Of a stretch of DNA of 40,360 nucleotides, positions 26,300-35,232 are shown in pieces (the stretch's first letter is position 1; every line of letters starts with the position of its first letter). Source of the DNA: Pontibacter ummariensis. GTDB lineage: Bacteria; Bacteroidota; Bacteroidia; Cytophagales; Hymenobacteraceae. The stretch spans positions 1 to 40,360 of the forward strand of contig NZ_FZOQ01000035.1 of the NCBI RefSeq assembly GCF_900188175.1, written 5' to 3'. Under the pieces are notes generated by a model, which did not search any database, was not told the DNA's origin, and worked only from the letters and a program-made list of their open reading frames with translations. The translations under genes and the position numbers were made by a program.

Positions 26300-28999
26300 T
26301 CAGGATACCTTTATCTCTGCCCTGTCCTTACTGGTGTTTTTGCTCTGCGAAGCCTTCTTATCATAGACTGTCAGGCCCTCATGCTCACGTTCCTGCCCAC
26401 CGAACAGCAGGCTGAACAAATAGCCAAAAACCACGCAGGCCAGCAGTCCTGTAAAAGCATAGAGCAGCAGGTTAATATTAGTATATTGGCTGATATAGAA
26501 CTGTACAACACCGCTTGCCAACAGTCCCGAGACAGCACCTTTGGCATTGGCCCTCGTAGTGAAGATTCCCAACACAAACAGGCCACCCAACCCCCCTGTA
26601 AACAACCCCAGGATCATATTGAACTGGTCCCAGAGCGAGGATATGCCCCACTGCGCCATCACTAGCGCCAGAGAGGTACCCACCACCCCAATTGCTAGGG
26701 TCAGGTATTTGGCGGAGCTAAGGTAGCTTTTGTCTGATCGAGTCGGCGCAAAACGTCTGTAGAAGTCCGTAATGATAGCTGTGGTCACTGAGTTCATACT
26801 ACTGCTCAAAGTAGACATGGCTGCCGCAAAAACTGCCGCAATCAGTAAGCCGGTAATTCCTGCCGGCAGCTCGGTGACAATGTACCATGGGAAGATCGAA
26901 TCCTGGCTTTGGAGCTGGTAGTTTACCCTCTCCGGATGCTCTTTAAAAAAAAGGTACAGCATGGTGCCGATGGAGAAAAATATGATAGCAGAAGGCAGTG
27001 CCATCCAAGCACCCAGGCGCATACTTTTCTTCGAAGTTGCTTCGTCCTTTGTGGTAATGTAGCGCTGCACTACCGACTGATCCGCTCCATAGGAAATCAT
27101 GTTGATCGCCAAGCCACCTAAAAGCACCACCCACAGTGTCGGTTCAGCAAAACTAAACGTGGTGTCGATGATGTTGAGCTTCTCGTTCTGCCGGATTGTT
27201 TGCCAAATAGCGCTTGCATCCGCCTCCAGTTGGAACGGTATCATCACAAGGCACACGAGCGCACCGCCCAGGAGTATAACCACCTGCGCCACATCCGTCC
27301 AGATGACCGCCTCAATGCCGCCTTTCATCGTATAAAAAATTGTGATCGCCCCCATCAGCACGATGCACAGGTTCACGTTTATGCCTGTCACCAGCGTCAG
27401 CGCAAGACTTGGTAGCAGAAGCACAATGGCCAAGCGACCTAACTGCAACATGATGTATAAAAGCGAAGCCATGGCACGTGCCATATAATTGAAGCGCTTC
27501 TCCAGGTATTCATAGGCCGATGTGATCTGTAGCCTGCGGTAGAAAGGTATAAAGTAGTTGGTAATGATGGGGATGACCAAGATGATCGTGACCTGAAGTA
27601 TAAAGTAACTCCAATTGGTGGCATAAGTCTTTGCTGGAATTGACATAAAGGTGATGGCGCTCAGTTGCGTTCCGTAAATACTTAAGCCAGCCGCCCAGCC
27701 CGGGATGCGTTGCCCTCCCCGGAAGTAATCATCGGTGGTATCCTGGTGCCGGGAGGTCCACATACCGATGCCCACCATCAAGAGCAAGTATAGAACGACC
27801 ACTATATAATCTAACCAGGCAAAGTAATGCTGTGGAGTGAGGCTTCCTTTCAATATCTCTGCAGTACGCACACCCGGTCTGATCTCCCCAGAGGGGATGA
27901 GGATGTCGTGGCCCCATCGGGTGGCGAAGGTGGTAACAGGCCCGTATGGCAGGGTACCAGTCTTGGTCCAGGCGTCGGTAACGGTGTTGTAGAGGTAAAT
28001 GTCCTTGCTGAAGCCTTTGTGCTCCGTCTGCAGTCTCAGTTTGGCAGCTTCCAGCTTTTGCTTTTCGGCACCGTCGGTGGTGCTGGCAATGGCAGCATTG
28101 TACTGCTCTATCTGTGAAAAAATATTGCCCTTGTCGCCGCCAAAGATCAGAATGTAATTGGCACCTGTTACGACACCAGTGGCGGCAGAAAGCGTTGTTT
28201 CCTTTCCCTTGCCGTCAGAAATGTTGCTAAGTTTTTTCCAGTAGTTTTTCCTAGGATCGTAGCGGAAGGTGGTGCCGAAAAGCTCACTTACGCCAGAGGC
28301 GGTTTTGGCCCTGCCGCCAATCAAGAACAAAGACGGGTACTCGCCGTTAGACTGCACCACCGCAACGGCATGCGACAATGCCGTTGGCAAGTCGGGCAGC
28401 TTTTCCCAGCCCTTGTCAGGCGTAGATAGATCCAAGCGATAGAAAGCACTGCTAACACTGCCTGTAGTTTCACCTCCTGCTACATATACTTGGCTTCCTA
28501 TAGCGGCGGCGGCGGCATTGGTCAGCGGCAGGGGTAGCGGGGGCAGTACTTTTATCTCCACCTCTTTAGCGGCAGGATTCCACTGCAGTAACTGTACTGC
28601 CTTCTGTATGCCTTCGTCGTTCTCCCCGCCTATACTTATGATGCCCTGATCGGTGGTTGCATTGGCAGCGTAGGCCAGGGGCTGCGGCAGCTGATAGGTC
28701 TTATCATGCCAGTAATAATCCCCTTTCTCATTCTTCAGCAAAACGAAAACATCCTGCCAGTACTTCTTTTTGCCTCCCTCCCAGGGTAAGCCCTCCGGGA
28801 AGTTAGCTCCGCCAGCAAGCAGCAACACATTATTATGCACGCCACCCAGCGGCCCAGCCAAACCACGCTGTACCTGTTGACCAGGAGTGGAAGGAAGTGT
28901 CGCGGCAACAGACCAGTTAATGTTATTCGGCTTTTGTTGCTCTGCCCTTGTGGAGGCAAAGGCAAATAAAAAAAGAAGTATAGGAAAGATATTTTTCAT
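26300..28999 (-). CDS. Sialic-acid mutarotase (cyclically permuted Kelch, NanM-like) fused to sodium:solute symporter
   Basis: 899 residues combining two proteins. A signal peptide (IFPILLFLFAFASTRA) precedes Kelch repeats over about 25-385, with motifs VLLLAGGANFPEG, QVYVAGGETTGSVS, SLFLIGGRAKT and YILIFGGDKG. This matches the permuted relatives of E. coli NanM/YjhT that speed sialic-acid anomer exchange. From about 395 an SSS-family symporter begins (DYIVVVLYLLLMVGIGMW), with DDYFRGGQRIPGW, a TM3 Arg in LQLGRLAIVLL and the Na2-site segment AAAMSTLSSSMNS, about 13 membrane segments in all. SSS transporters have periplasmic N-termini, so the fusion is topologically sensible. It would present the correct anomer to Na+-driven uptake. 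It is 9 nt from the lyase gene, and supports a sialic-acid rather than a sugar role. Confidence 0.9.
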   Translation of the reverse strand: MKNIFPILLFLFAFASTRAEQQKPNNINWSVAATLPSTPGQQVQRGLAGPLGGVHNNVLLLAGGANFPEGLPWEGGKKKYWQDVFVLLKNEKGDYYWHDKTYQLPQPLAYAANATTDQGIISIGGENDEGIQKAVQLLQWNPAAKEVEIKVLPPLPLPLTNAAAAAIGSQVYVAGGETTGSVSSAFYRLDLSTPDKGWEKLPDLPTALSHAVAVVQSNGEYPSLFLIGGRAKTASGVSELFGTTFRYDPRKNYWKKLSNISDGKGKETTLSAATGVVTGANYILIFGGDKGNIFSQIEQYNAAIASTTDGAEKQKLEAAKLRLQTEHKGFSKDIYLYNTVTDAWTKTGTLPYGPVTTFATRWGHDILIPSGEIRPGVRTAEILKGSLTPQHYFAWLDYIVVVLYLLLMVGIGMWTSRHQDTTDDYFRGGQRIPGWAAGLSIYGTQLSAITFMSIPAKTYATNWSYFILQVTIILVIPIITNYFIPFYRRLQITSAYEYLEKRFNYMARAMASLLYIMLQLGRLAIVLLLPSLALTLVTGINVNLCIVLMGAITIFYTMKGGIEAVIWTDVAQVVILLGGALVCLVMIPFQLEADASAIWQTIRQNEKLNIIDTTFSFAEPTLWVVLLGGLAINMISYGADQSVVQRYITTKDEATSKKSMRLGAWMALPSAIIFFSIGTMLYLFFKEHPERVNYQLQSQDSIFPWYIVTELPAGITGLLIAAVFAAAMSTLSSSMNSVTTAIITDFYRRFAPTRSDKSYLSSAKYLTLAIGVVGTSLALVMAQWGISSLWDQFNMILGLFTGGLGGLFVLGIFTTRANAKGAVSGLLASGVVQFYISQYTNINLLLYAFTGLLACVVFGYLFSLLFGGQEREHEGLTVYDKKASQSKNTSKDRAEIKVS

Positions 29000-29008
29000 C
29001 AGGCTTAG

Positions 29009-29950
29009 TTAAGCATATTTTGTTTCGGGTGCGCGGGAACAATACTCAGCAAAACCGAGCGCAACCACGTCTTCTTTAAATAATCTGAACTGCTCTGGAC
29101 TCATGTTACGGACTGGCAGGCGGAACTCTCCGCAGTCGAGGCCAACCAACTTCATAAAGGCCTTGCCCGTGGCTATGCCTCCGTACTTGCCTAGCAGGCC
29201 AATCATATCAATGGACTTTTGCTGCAGGCTGCGCGCTTCTTCCATGTCTCCCCTGTTATAGGCATTGATCAGGTTGCTGTATAGCGGGGCTGCATAATTA
29301 TATGTACTGCCTACCCCACCCTTCGCACCTAGCACCAAGGCTGACAACAGGTTTTCATCTCGTCCCCAGAGCATATCATACTTGCTGCACTTGAAGTGGA
29401 GACAGGACATAAAATCCATAAAGTCTTCGTGTGTATATTTGATTCCTACAAAGTTATGGATCCTGTCTTCTACCTCCTTCAACAGGTCTATCATGTTAAA
29501 ATTCACCCCTGTAAGTACCGGGATATGGTAATAGTAAAAGGGCATCTCCGGTACAGCCTCCGCCACCTCTGCGCAGCAGTCGGCTAACACCTGCACATTC
29601 GCAGGCTTAAAATAGGAGGGGCCTGTGAACGCCACAGCAAACAAACCGATACGGTGAGCGTGCTGCGCCAGCTCTACGGCATCCTGCAAGCAAGTACCAC
29701 CCACTAATGTAATGATATTAAAATCTTTGTCATCTATGATGGCAGCAGCCCAAGCCTCGGCTACACGCTTCTTCTCCTCAATAGTGAGGGAGACTCCCTC
29801 GCCGGTAGAACCACAGATAAAAGCCCCTGTATTCCCATTTGCTTTCAGCAGGGTGTAATAGGCTGGAATCAACTCCAGGTGCAAACTGCCATCAGGATGC
29901 ATAGGTGTAAAAGGAGCCGCAATAAGGCCCTGTAAATGTTTTATTTGCAT
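29009..29950 (-). CDS. nanA: N-acetylneuraminate lyase
   Basis: 313 residues, typical for the DHDPS/NAL class I aldolase barrel, with no signal peptide. CGSTGEGVSLT (residues 46-56) is the carboxylate-binding motif. YYYHIPVLTGVNF carries the catalytic Tyr (about Tyr141). Schiff-base Lys171 is in VGIKYTHEDF, and GRDEN is the sugar-binding loop. The context (symporter, sialidases, epimerase) favours N-acetylneuraminate lyase over dihydrodipicolinate synthase. It splits sialic acid to ManNAc and pyruvate. It opens the sialic-acid block, 230 nt after susD and 9 nt before the symporter fusion. It corresponds to the Bacteroides gene called nanL. Confidence 0.94.
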   Translation of the reverse strand: MQIKHLQGLIAAPFTPMHPDGSLHLELIPAYYTLLKANGNTGAFICGSTGEGVSLTIEEKKRVAEAWAAAIIDDKDFNIITLVGGTCLQDAVELAQHAHRIGLFAVAFTGPSYFKPANVQVLADCCAEVAEAVPEMPFYYYHIPVLTGVNFNMIDLLKEVEDRIHNFVGIKYTHEDFMDFMSCLHFKCSKYDMLWGRDENLLSALVLGAKGGVGSTYNYAAPLYSNLINAYNRGDMEEARSLQQKSIDMIGLLGKYGGIATGKAFMKLVGLDCGEFRLPVRNMSPEQFRLFKEDVVALGFAEYCSRAPETKYA

Positions 29951-30099
29951 TCGATTGTGTGTTTATAGAATTTAATTTTTTTAGGAAAAGGATGAAGCGC
30001 ATGTAGAGCCTCCCTCCGCTCAAGGCGTATCGACAAAGCTTTAAAAGGCTACTCCTTCATTGGAGAAAGCTACCAACACAGGCACACCCGTTCTGTGCT

Positions 30100-30141
30100 A
30101 AAGGGCATCAGCAGAACACTAGGTGCAAAGCTGAGCCCTTT
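30100..30141 (-). terminator. Hairpin between susD and nanA
   Basis: AAAGGGC, a bulged A, and TCAGC (30100-30112) pair with GCTGAGCCCTTT (30130-30141): 12 base pairs around a 17-nt loop. It begins about 40 nt after the susD stop. There is no U-run after it, so it may be a 3'-stabilising stem rather than a full stop. Confidence 0.45.
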
Positions 30142-30180
30142 CACTACAACACAGTAAAGAGAAAACATGTGATGAACAGG

Positions 30181-31722
30181 CTAGTAGCCTGGTGTCTGTT
30201 TCAGTTTAGGATCAGAGTTGAGCATGCCCACTGAGATCGGCAACAAGAGTTTGTACGCCTGTTCCGACGCCAGGTACACCGGATCTACATATTCAAACAC
30301 CCACTCGTCGCCGGCTCTGCGCAACGACCACCAGCGTTTGCCCTCGCCAATGAATTCCCGCAGGTCCTCCTCCAAGATAGCGCGCAAATCTTCCTGCTGG
30401 CTGCCATCAGTGTAAGGAACATAGTCACTGCCGTAGGCGCGTTCCCGGATCAGGTTAATCTCTACAGATGGGTCCATGCCCTGCTTGGCCTTGGCTTCGG
30501 CCAGCAGCAGGAGCACATCGGCGTAGCGGTACACCGGAAAGTCTATATCATAGAGTTGTACACCTGCGTCTTCACGACCCGCAAACTTGGTAAGCAGCAC
30601 ACCTGCGATCGGGTAGGTAGGCGGAACGTTACGGTACATTACTTCAAAGGTGGCATTCACCCGTTCATCCTCGATATGCTGCAACTTTTCTATCATGCTC
30701 TCAGACATGCCCACACGACTTGCTCCTGCCAGGAAAGGATAGGCCTGTGACACCGTTCTCGGGTTAGTGAGAGGGTCCAGCAAAAGGGTGCTGGCTTGTG
30801 TGGTGTTGACACGAAAGCTGCTATATACACCTGCAGTTGCTTCATCCTTTTCGTAGCTGATGGCAAAGATAATTTCACGGTTATTAGCCTCTCTTGCCGG
30901 GTTAAAAAGATCCGCATAGTTCTCCACCAAACCAAGCCCACCGATGGTGGTTACCTCTTCTAAGGCCTGCTGCGCCGTGGCAAAATCGGCGCCACCACCA
31001 CCCATATGCGTGCCAGACCAGATATAAGCGTCCCCCTTCAGGGTGAGGGTAGCCGCTCTGTTCCAGTAGATGTGCTTGGAGGTGCCCGTAAAGCTGGCAG
31101 TAAGCGCATTATCACCACTGAACAAGGTCAGCGACTGCTCAATATCTGCCTTTACCTGCTCCATGACGGCTTCGGGTGTGGCTCGTTCCCGGTACAGATC
31201 CTCCAGGCCCCCTACCTGCGTTACAGGCTCTGTTGAAAGCGGCACGCCTCCCCAGGTTTTGAGCATAGTATAGTATACAAACGCGCGAAGGCCATGCATC
31301 TCGGCCAGCACTCTGCTTTTCTGGTCTTCAGGCACAGGTGCCTGCGGGAACAACTTAATGGCCGTGTTGATCTTGTCTAGTAAGCTATAAAAACCTGCCC
31401 AATTTGCCGCCGGCACATTGTTGGCATCAATGTTATGGGTATAGTAGTTTCTGAGGCCACCATCCTCCGACTCCGTGAAAAGACCGTCAGCCCATATCTC
31501 AGAGCGCATCTCTCCCAGCGTAAACAAAGTATTATGATAACTCCTGAACGATCCATACACGCCGTAGTATAAGGTCATGGCAGCGTTGGGATCCGACAAG
31601 ATCAGGTCACGATTAAGGGATGTTTGGGGCTGTACCTCATCCAGTTGATCGCTGCAGCCCGTTACGCCCAGCACCAGCGAGATACCCAGCACATACTTTA
31701 TAGTTGATAGATAACGTCTCAT
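30181..31722 (-). CDS. susD: SusD/RagB-family surface glycan-binding lipoprotein (sialic-acid half)
   Basis: Start chosen at the ATG giving MRRYLSTIKYVLGISLVLGVTGC; the frame runs eight codons further up to a TTG but the lipoprotein signal begins here. Lipobox LGVTGC (Cys23) leads to SDQLDEVQPQTSLNRD. SusD traits follow: LHGLRAFVYYTMLKTWGGVPL, PEAVMEQVKADIEQSLTLF, and a C-terminal RYADVLLLLAEAKAKQG and EDLREFIGEGKRWWSLRRAG. About 513 residues, average for the family. It lies 24 nt after its susC. With the nan genes behind it, the ligand is probably a sialylated glycan, as for Tannerella NanU-type proteins. Confidence 0.95.
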   Translation of the reverse strand: MRRYLSTIKYVLGISLVLGVTGCSDQLDEVQPQTSLNRDLILSDPNAAMTLYYGVYGSFRSYHNTLFTLGEMRSEIWADGLFTESEDGGLRNYYTHNIDANNVPAANWAGFYSLLDKINTAIKLFPQAPVPEDQKSRVLAEMHGLRAFVYYTMLKTWGGVPLSTEPVTQVGGLEDLYRERATPEAVMEQVKADIEQSLTLFSGDNALTASFTGTSKHIYWNRAATLTLKGDAYIWSGTHMGGGGADFATAQQALEEVTTIGGLGLVENYADLFNPAREANNREIIFAISYEKDEATAGVYSSFRVNTTQASTLLLDPLTNPRTVSQAYPFLAGASRVGMSESMIEKLQHIEDERVNATFEVMYRNVPPTYPIAGVLLTKFAGREDAGVQLYDIDFPVYRYADVLLLLAEAKAKQGMDPSVEINLIRERAYGSDYVPYTDGSQQEDLRAILEEDLREFIGEGKRWWSLRRAGDEWVFEYVDPVYLASEQAYKLLLPISVGMLNSDPKLKQTPGY

Positions 31723-31746
31723 ATCTGTTTCGTTGATAAAGTTCAA

Positions 31747-34700
31747 TTAAAGTGTCACGTTCAGGCCGGTGGTAATCGTTCGCGGCAGCGGGAACCTGCC
31801 CACATCGTTGCCACCCAATTCCGGGAAGTTGCCGCTGTAGCCTGAAAAGTATACCAGGTTGGTACCCGTTACATTCAGACGCAGCCCCTGTATCTTGCCT
31901 TTCAGGGCATTCTCTAAAAACGCCTGCGGAACTTGATAGCTTAGCGTAACTTCCCGCATGGCCAGGTAGTCTCCCTTCTCATAGAAGTTGGCAAAGGAGG
32001 TGGTTCCGCCCCCGGCATCTTGGAAGTAATTGCGGCCAAAGTTAGCCCAGTAGTAGCGGGGCAGGGTGCCATTCGGGTTTTCAGGGTGCCAAGTGTTTGT
32101 TACGTCCATTGGGCCGTTCTGCGAGCCTTGCACCTGCGATAAACCTCTGAGCTTGGACTGGTTCAGAATCATGTGCCCTAAGGCAAAGTCGAACTGCCCG
32201 TACAGGTTAAACCCTTTCCAACTGAAGCTGGTACCAAAGCCGCCCATTACCGTTGGGATTGATCGGCCCACGTATACCCTGTCGCGAAAGTCGATGGTAT
32301 CATTCTGATCCAAGTCTCTCCAGCGGGCGTCACCCAAAAGCTTTACTGTCTTGTCGCGGTACGGCAAGTAAGAGTTATATAGGTTAGCGTCTGCCTCTAG
32401 GTCAGCTTCTGACAAGTACAGGCCATCGTAAGCCGGGGCCCAAATCTCATCTAAACCAACGCGCTCGCCTTCCTGCAGGCCTCCCACGTGTATTACTTTG
32501 CCCGATGCCTGATCGTATACCTGGTAGGTACCTTGTCTGTTCTTTTCCAAGCCATTGTCTGGCAACTTCTTAGCGTAGTTCTTCACATGAAAGAAGTTGG
32601 CACTTACGTCCCAGCTAAAGCCGCTTGGCTGTGTTGGGCGAATCACTTGGGCTCTGACCTCCAGTTCCACGCCCCGGTTCTGAAGCTGACCCAGGTTTGT
32701 TGTGAAGCTGCTGTAACCTGTCCAGCCAGGTATGCTCAGCGAGGTGATTTTATCATAGATATCGCGGATAAAGTAATCGCCGATGAAGGTGATGCGGTTG
32801 TCAAACAAGCCCAGGTCTAATCCGAAGTTAAGTGAAGAGGCTCGCTCCCACTTTAGGGCCGTGTTAAGCAGGAAGTTAGGTGCGAAGCCCGCATGGCCAC
32901 CGTAGATGCCTGTACCGCCGTATGTTGCCGCTGTCGCAAAGTCGTTCAGTGGGTCTATACTTCCGTTCTGGCCCCAGCTCACGCGTGTTTTAATCGTACT
33001 GATGTAATCGCTGAGGGAAGAACCTGTGAAGAAAGACTCGTTGTGTAAGTTCCAGCCTGCCGATATACCTGGGAACAGTCCATAACGGTTATCGGCCAAG
33101 CGCGAGGTACCGTCATAGCGAAGGTTCACGTTCAGCAGGTAGCGTGAATCGTAGTCATAGTTTAGACGACCGATACCAGACACCAAGCGGTTCCAGGAGT
33201 AGAAACCGGAGTACGGAATACCTATTGCCTCGGTGGAGGCTGATAGGTACGGAATAAAGTCTGTGGAGGCACCACGCGCCGCGGCACTGTACTGGTAGAA
33301 GCGTGCATCGAAGAACTCACCACCGCCCAATACGCTCACCGTGTGCTTCCCAAAGGTATTATCATACTGCAGGAAGGCATTATAAGAATGCTGATTAGCC
33401 TGTGGTAATGTAAACGAAGCAGTTCTGGTATCAATAAAAGCACCACCGGTACCGTTCTGGTAGGCCTTTGTAAAGCTCTCGCGGCTAGTATAGCGCATAA
33501 ATCCGGATGCCGAGGCAAGGAACTTAAGTACAGGAAGTATCTCATACTCCACATTCAGACTACCAGAGTAGCGTTGCTCTTCATTTTTATTTATAAACTT
33601 GTCGCGTAAGTACAGCGGGTTGCCTAGGGTACCGCCATCCACACCCGGCAGTATCTCTCCTGTTTCATCATGTATAAAGCGGGCTGTTGGTGCAATGCCT
33701 CCGAAACGCTGTATCAAGCCCCCTCCCAGCCATCCACCTGCATCCGCTGTCAGGTAAGAGGGCCTGTTTTTGTCGTTATAGGCCGACAGGTTCAGGCTTA
33801 CCTTAAAGTTCTCGTTCACGTCCAAAGAACCGTTAAAGTTGAGGTTATACCGCTTAAGGGATGATCCAACGACCATACCCACATCCTTCACGGTGCCCAG
33901 TCCAAGAGAGAAAGCACCTTTCTCACCTCCTCCAGAGAAATTTAGGTAGTGTTCCTGCAGGGTACTTTCCTGTAGAATCATATCCTCCAACTCGCGCTGC
34001 GATGTAGACAGGTACAGAATGCTGTCCATCTGTGTTGGATCAAATGGGTTCTTATCAACCAGCAGGTTCCAGCGTGGATCATTCAGCAACTGCCGGTTAT
34101 TATCTGAAACCAATTGCGTGGAGTACTTGCCACTCGGTGATGCCCAGGCAGGGCTAACGGCCCAGCCCCAGGAGCCGGTTAATTGGTTGCGCGCGTTGTT
34201 CGCCTCAGCGGTATTGTTGTCTAACAGTGCTGCCTCATACCTGCTGCCGAGACCTCTTCTGTTCCAGATTATATAGTCTTCCGCACTCATGAAATCCACG
34301 GGGTTCCGGCGAATATAGTTCTGTGCATGCTTCAAGCTGTATGTTACCCGCGACTGCCCTTTTACACCTTTCTTGGTGGTGATAAGTATAACCCCGTTAG
34401 CTGCTCTCGCTCCGTATATTGCTGTGGAAGCAGCATCCTTCAGTACGTTTATGGTTTCAATGTCTTCAGAGTTGATACCATACAGCGAAGGAAAAATCAC
34501 CCCGTCTACAATTACCAGCGGCGATCCGCCACCACCAAAGCTCGTACCGCCCCGGAAGGTGATGTCAGGTGTGGCACCAGGCTGTCCACTAGTCTGCTGC
34601 ACTCTCAGTCCGGTTACAGTACCCTGTAGTGCGGTTGCCACATTCGTACGGGGCGCAGAAGCCAACACCTGTTCATCGACGGTGGATACTGCCCCAGTCA

Positions 34701-35064
34701 AAGTTTCCCGGCTCTGTGTCCCATAGCCCACAACCACTACCTCTTTCAGCTCTGCTGTGGCCGGCTCTAACTCTATCTCCATACCCGTTGCTATGGCTGG
34801 CACAGGCACCTCACGGGTTTGGAAACCTAGATATTGCACAACAAGGACATCCCCGGCTGTTGCCTCTAGGCTAAAACTACCATCTACATCTGTCTGAGTG
34901 CCTCGATCTGTCCCCTTCACGTGCAGGCTAACCCCTATCAGGGGTTGACTGTTTTCTACTGAAACCACACGCCCCTTGACGGCTGCGTTTTGCGCATGAA
35001 GTAGTGGGGCCAAGAGCAGATTCAGCCCCAACAACAAAATTTTGAGTAAACATTTACGCTTCAT
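31747..35064 (-). CDS. susC: SusC-type TonB-dependent outer-membrane transporter (sialic-acid half)
   Basis: Start placed at the ATG giving MKRKCLLKILLLGLNLLLAPLLHA, a clean signal peptide. The frame is open to a TTG at 35130, but that would put 22 polar residues before the signal. Mature protein: carboxypeptidase-regulatory-like domain (AAVKGRVVSVENSQPLIGVS), EVVVVGYGTQSRETLTGAV, a plug with VIVDGVIFPSLYGINSEDIE and AIYGARAANGVILITTKKG, then a barrel ending in TITTGLNVTL. About 1105 residues. It pairs with the SusD encoded 24 nt downstream and should import sialylated oligosaccharide or sialic acid. It is transcribed away from the GntR-type regulator gene. A palindrome 21 nt before its start is a likely operator. 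Confidence 0.95.
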   Translation of the reverse strand: MKRKCLLKILLLGLNLLLAPLLHAQNAAVKGRVVSVENSQPLIGVSLHVKGTDRGTQTDVDGSFSLEATAGDVLVVQYLGFQTREVPVPAIATGMEIELEPATAELKEVVVVGYGTQSRETLTGAVSTVDEQVLASAPRTNVATALQGTVTGLRVQQTSGQPGATPDITFRGGTSFGGGGSPLVIVDGVIFPSLYGINSEDIETINVLKDAASTAIYGARAANGVILITTKKGVKGQSRVTYSLKHAQNYIRRNPVDFMSAEDYIIWNRRGLGSRYEAALLDNNTAEANNARNQLTGSWGWAVSPAWASPSGKYSTQLVSDNNRQLLNDPRWNLLVDKNPFDPTQMDSILYLSTSQRELEDMILQESTLQEHYLNFSGGGEKGAFSLGLGTVKDVGMVVGSSLKRYNLNFNGSLDVNENFKVSLNLSAYNDKNRPSYLTADAGGWLGGGLIQRFGGIAPTARFIHDETGEILPGVDGGTLGNPLYLRDKFINKNEEQRYSGSLNVEYEILPVLKFLASASGFMRYTSRESFTKAYQNGTGGAFIDTRTASFTLPQANQHSYNAFLQYDNTFGKHTVSVLGGGEFFDARFYQYSAAARGASTDFIPYLSASTEAIGIPYSGFYSWNRLVSGIGRLNYDYDSRYLLNVNLRYDGTSRLADNRYGLFPGISAGWNLHNESFFTGSSLSDYISTIKTRVSWGQNGSIDPLNDFATAATYGGTGIYGGHAGFAPNFLLNTALKWERASSLNFGLDLGLFDNRITFIGDYFIRDIYDKITSLSIPGWTGYSSFTTNLGQLQNRGVELEVRAQVIRPTQPSGFSWDVSANFFHVKNYAKKLPDNGLEKNRQGTYQVYDQASGKVIHVGGLQEGERVGLDEIWAPAYDGLYLSEADLEADANLYNSYLPYRDKTVKLLGDARWRDLDQNDTIDFRDRVYVGRSIPTVMGGFGTSFSWKGFNLYGQFDFALGHMILNQSKLRGLSQVQGSQNGPMDVTNTWHPENPNGTLPRYYWANFGRNYFQDAGGGTTSFANFYEKGDYLAMREVTLSYQVPQAFLENALKGKIQGLRLNVTGTNLVYFSGYSGNFPELGGNDVGRFPLPRTITTGLNVTL

Positions 35065-35084
35065 AAGATTGGGTTTAGTTTGCG

Positions 35085-35099
35085 TTATGTATGACATAA
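35085..35099. promoter_or_regulatory. Candidate GntR/FadR-type operator in the susC leader
   Basis: TTATGTATGACATAA is a 6-3-6 perfect inverted repeat. Its GT-N3-AC core matches the general FadR-subfamily operator (TnGTnnnACnA) except at the outer bases. It lies 21 nt before the chosen susC start and about 135 nt from the divergent regulator gene. Confidence 0.5.
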
Positions 35100-35103
35100 T
35101 AAA

Positions 35104-35118
35104 TGTATGTAACTTTTT
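35104..35118. repeat. Direct repeat copy 1, TGyATGTAACyTTTT
   Basis: TGTATGTAACTTTTT here and TGCATGTAACCTTTT at 35183-35197 agree at 13 of 15 positions, 79 nt apart in the divergent intergenic region. They may be extra half-sites for the adjacent regulator. Confidence 0.4.
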
Positions 35119-35176
35119 TTTTAATCCCAACCTCTGCTAAACATTTTTATTTATTAACTTCATAACACTAATTTCT

Positions 35177-35184
35177 TAAATTTG
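35177..35184 (+). promoter_or_regulatory. Candidate -7 element for the GntR-type regulator
   Basis: TAAATTTG matches the Bacteroidota TAnnTTTG consensus at all fixed positions and stands 48 nt before the regulator's ATG. A clear -33 TTG is not visible upstream; TTAACTT at 35154-35160 is the nearest candidate. Confidence 0.5.
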
Positions 35185-35197
35185 CATGTAACCTTTT
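35183..35197. repeat. Direct repeat copy 2, overlapping the regulator promoter
   Basis: TGCATGTAACCTTTT matches the copy at 35104-35118 at 13 of 15 positions and overlaps the last two bases of the predicted -7 element for the gntR-type gene. That position would suit autoregulation. Confidence 0.4.
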
Positions 35198-35232
35198 ACT
35201 TTAGTCGCGGAATAAGTAATACATAATAATAA

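Noticed and set aside
35065..35130. Extended N-terminus of the right-hand SusC starting at a TTG
   Set aside because: It would put 22 polar residues before an obvious signal peptide and make the operator palindrome coding.
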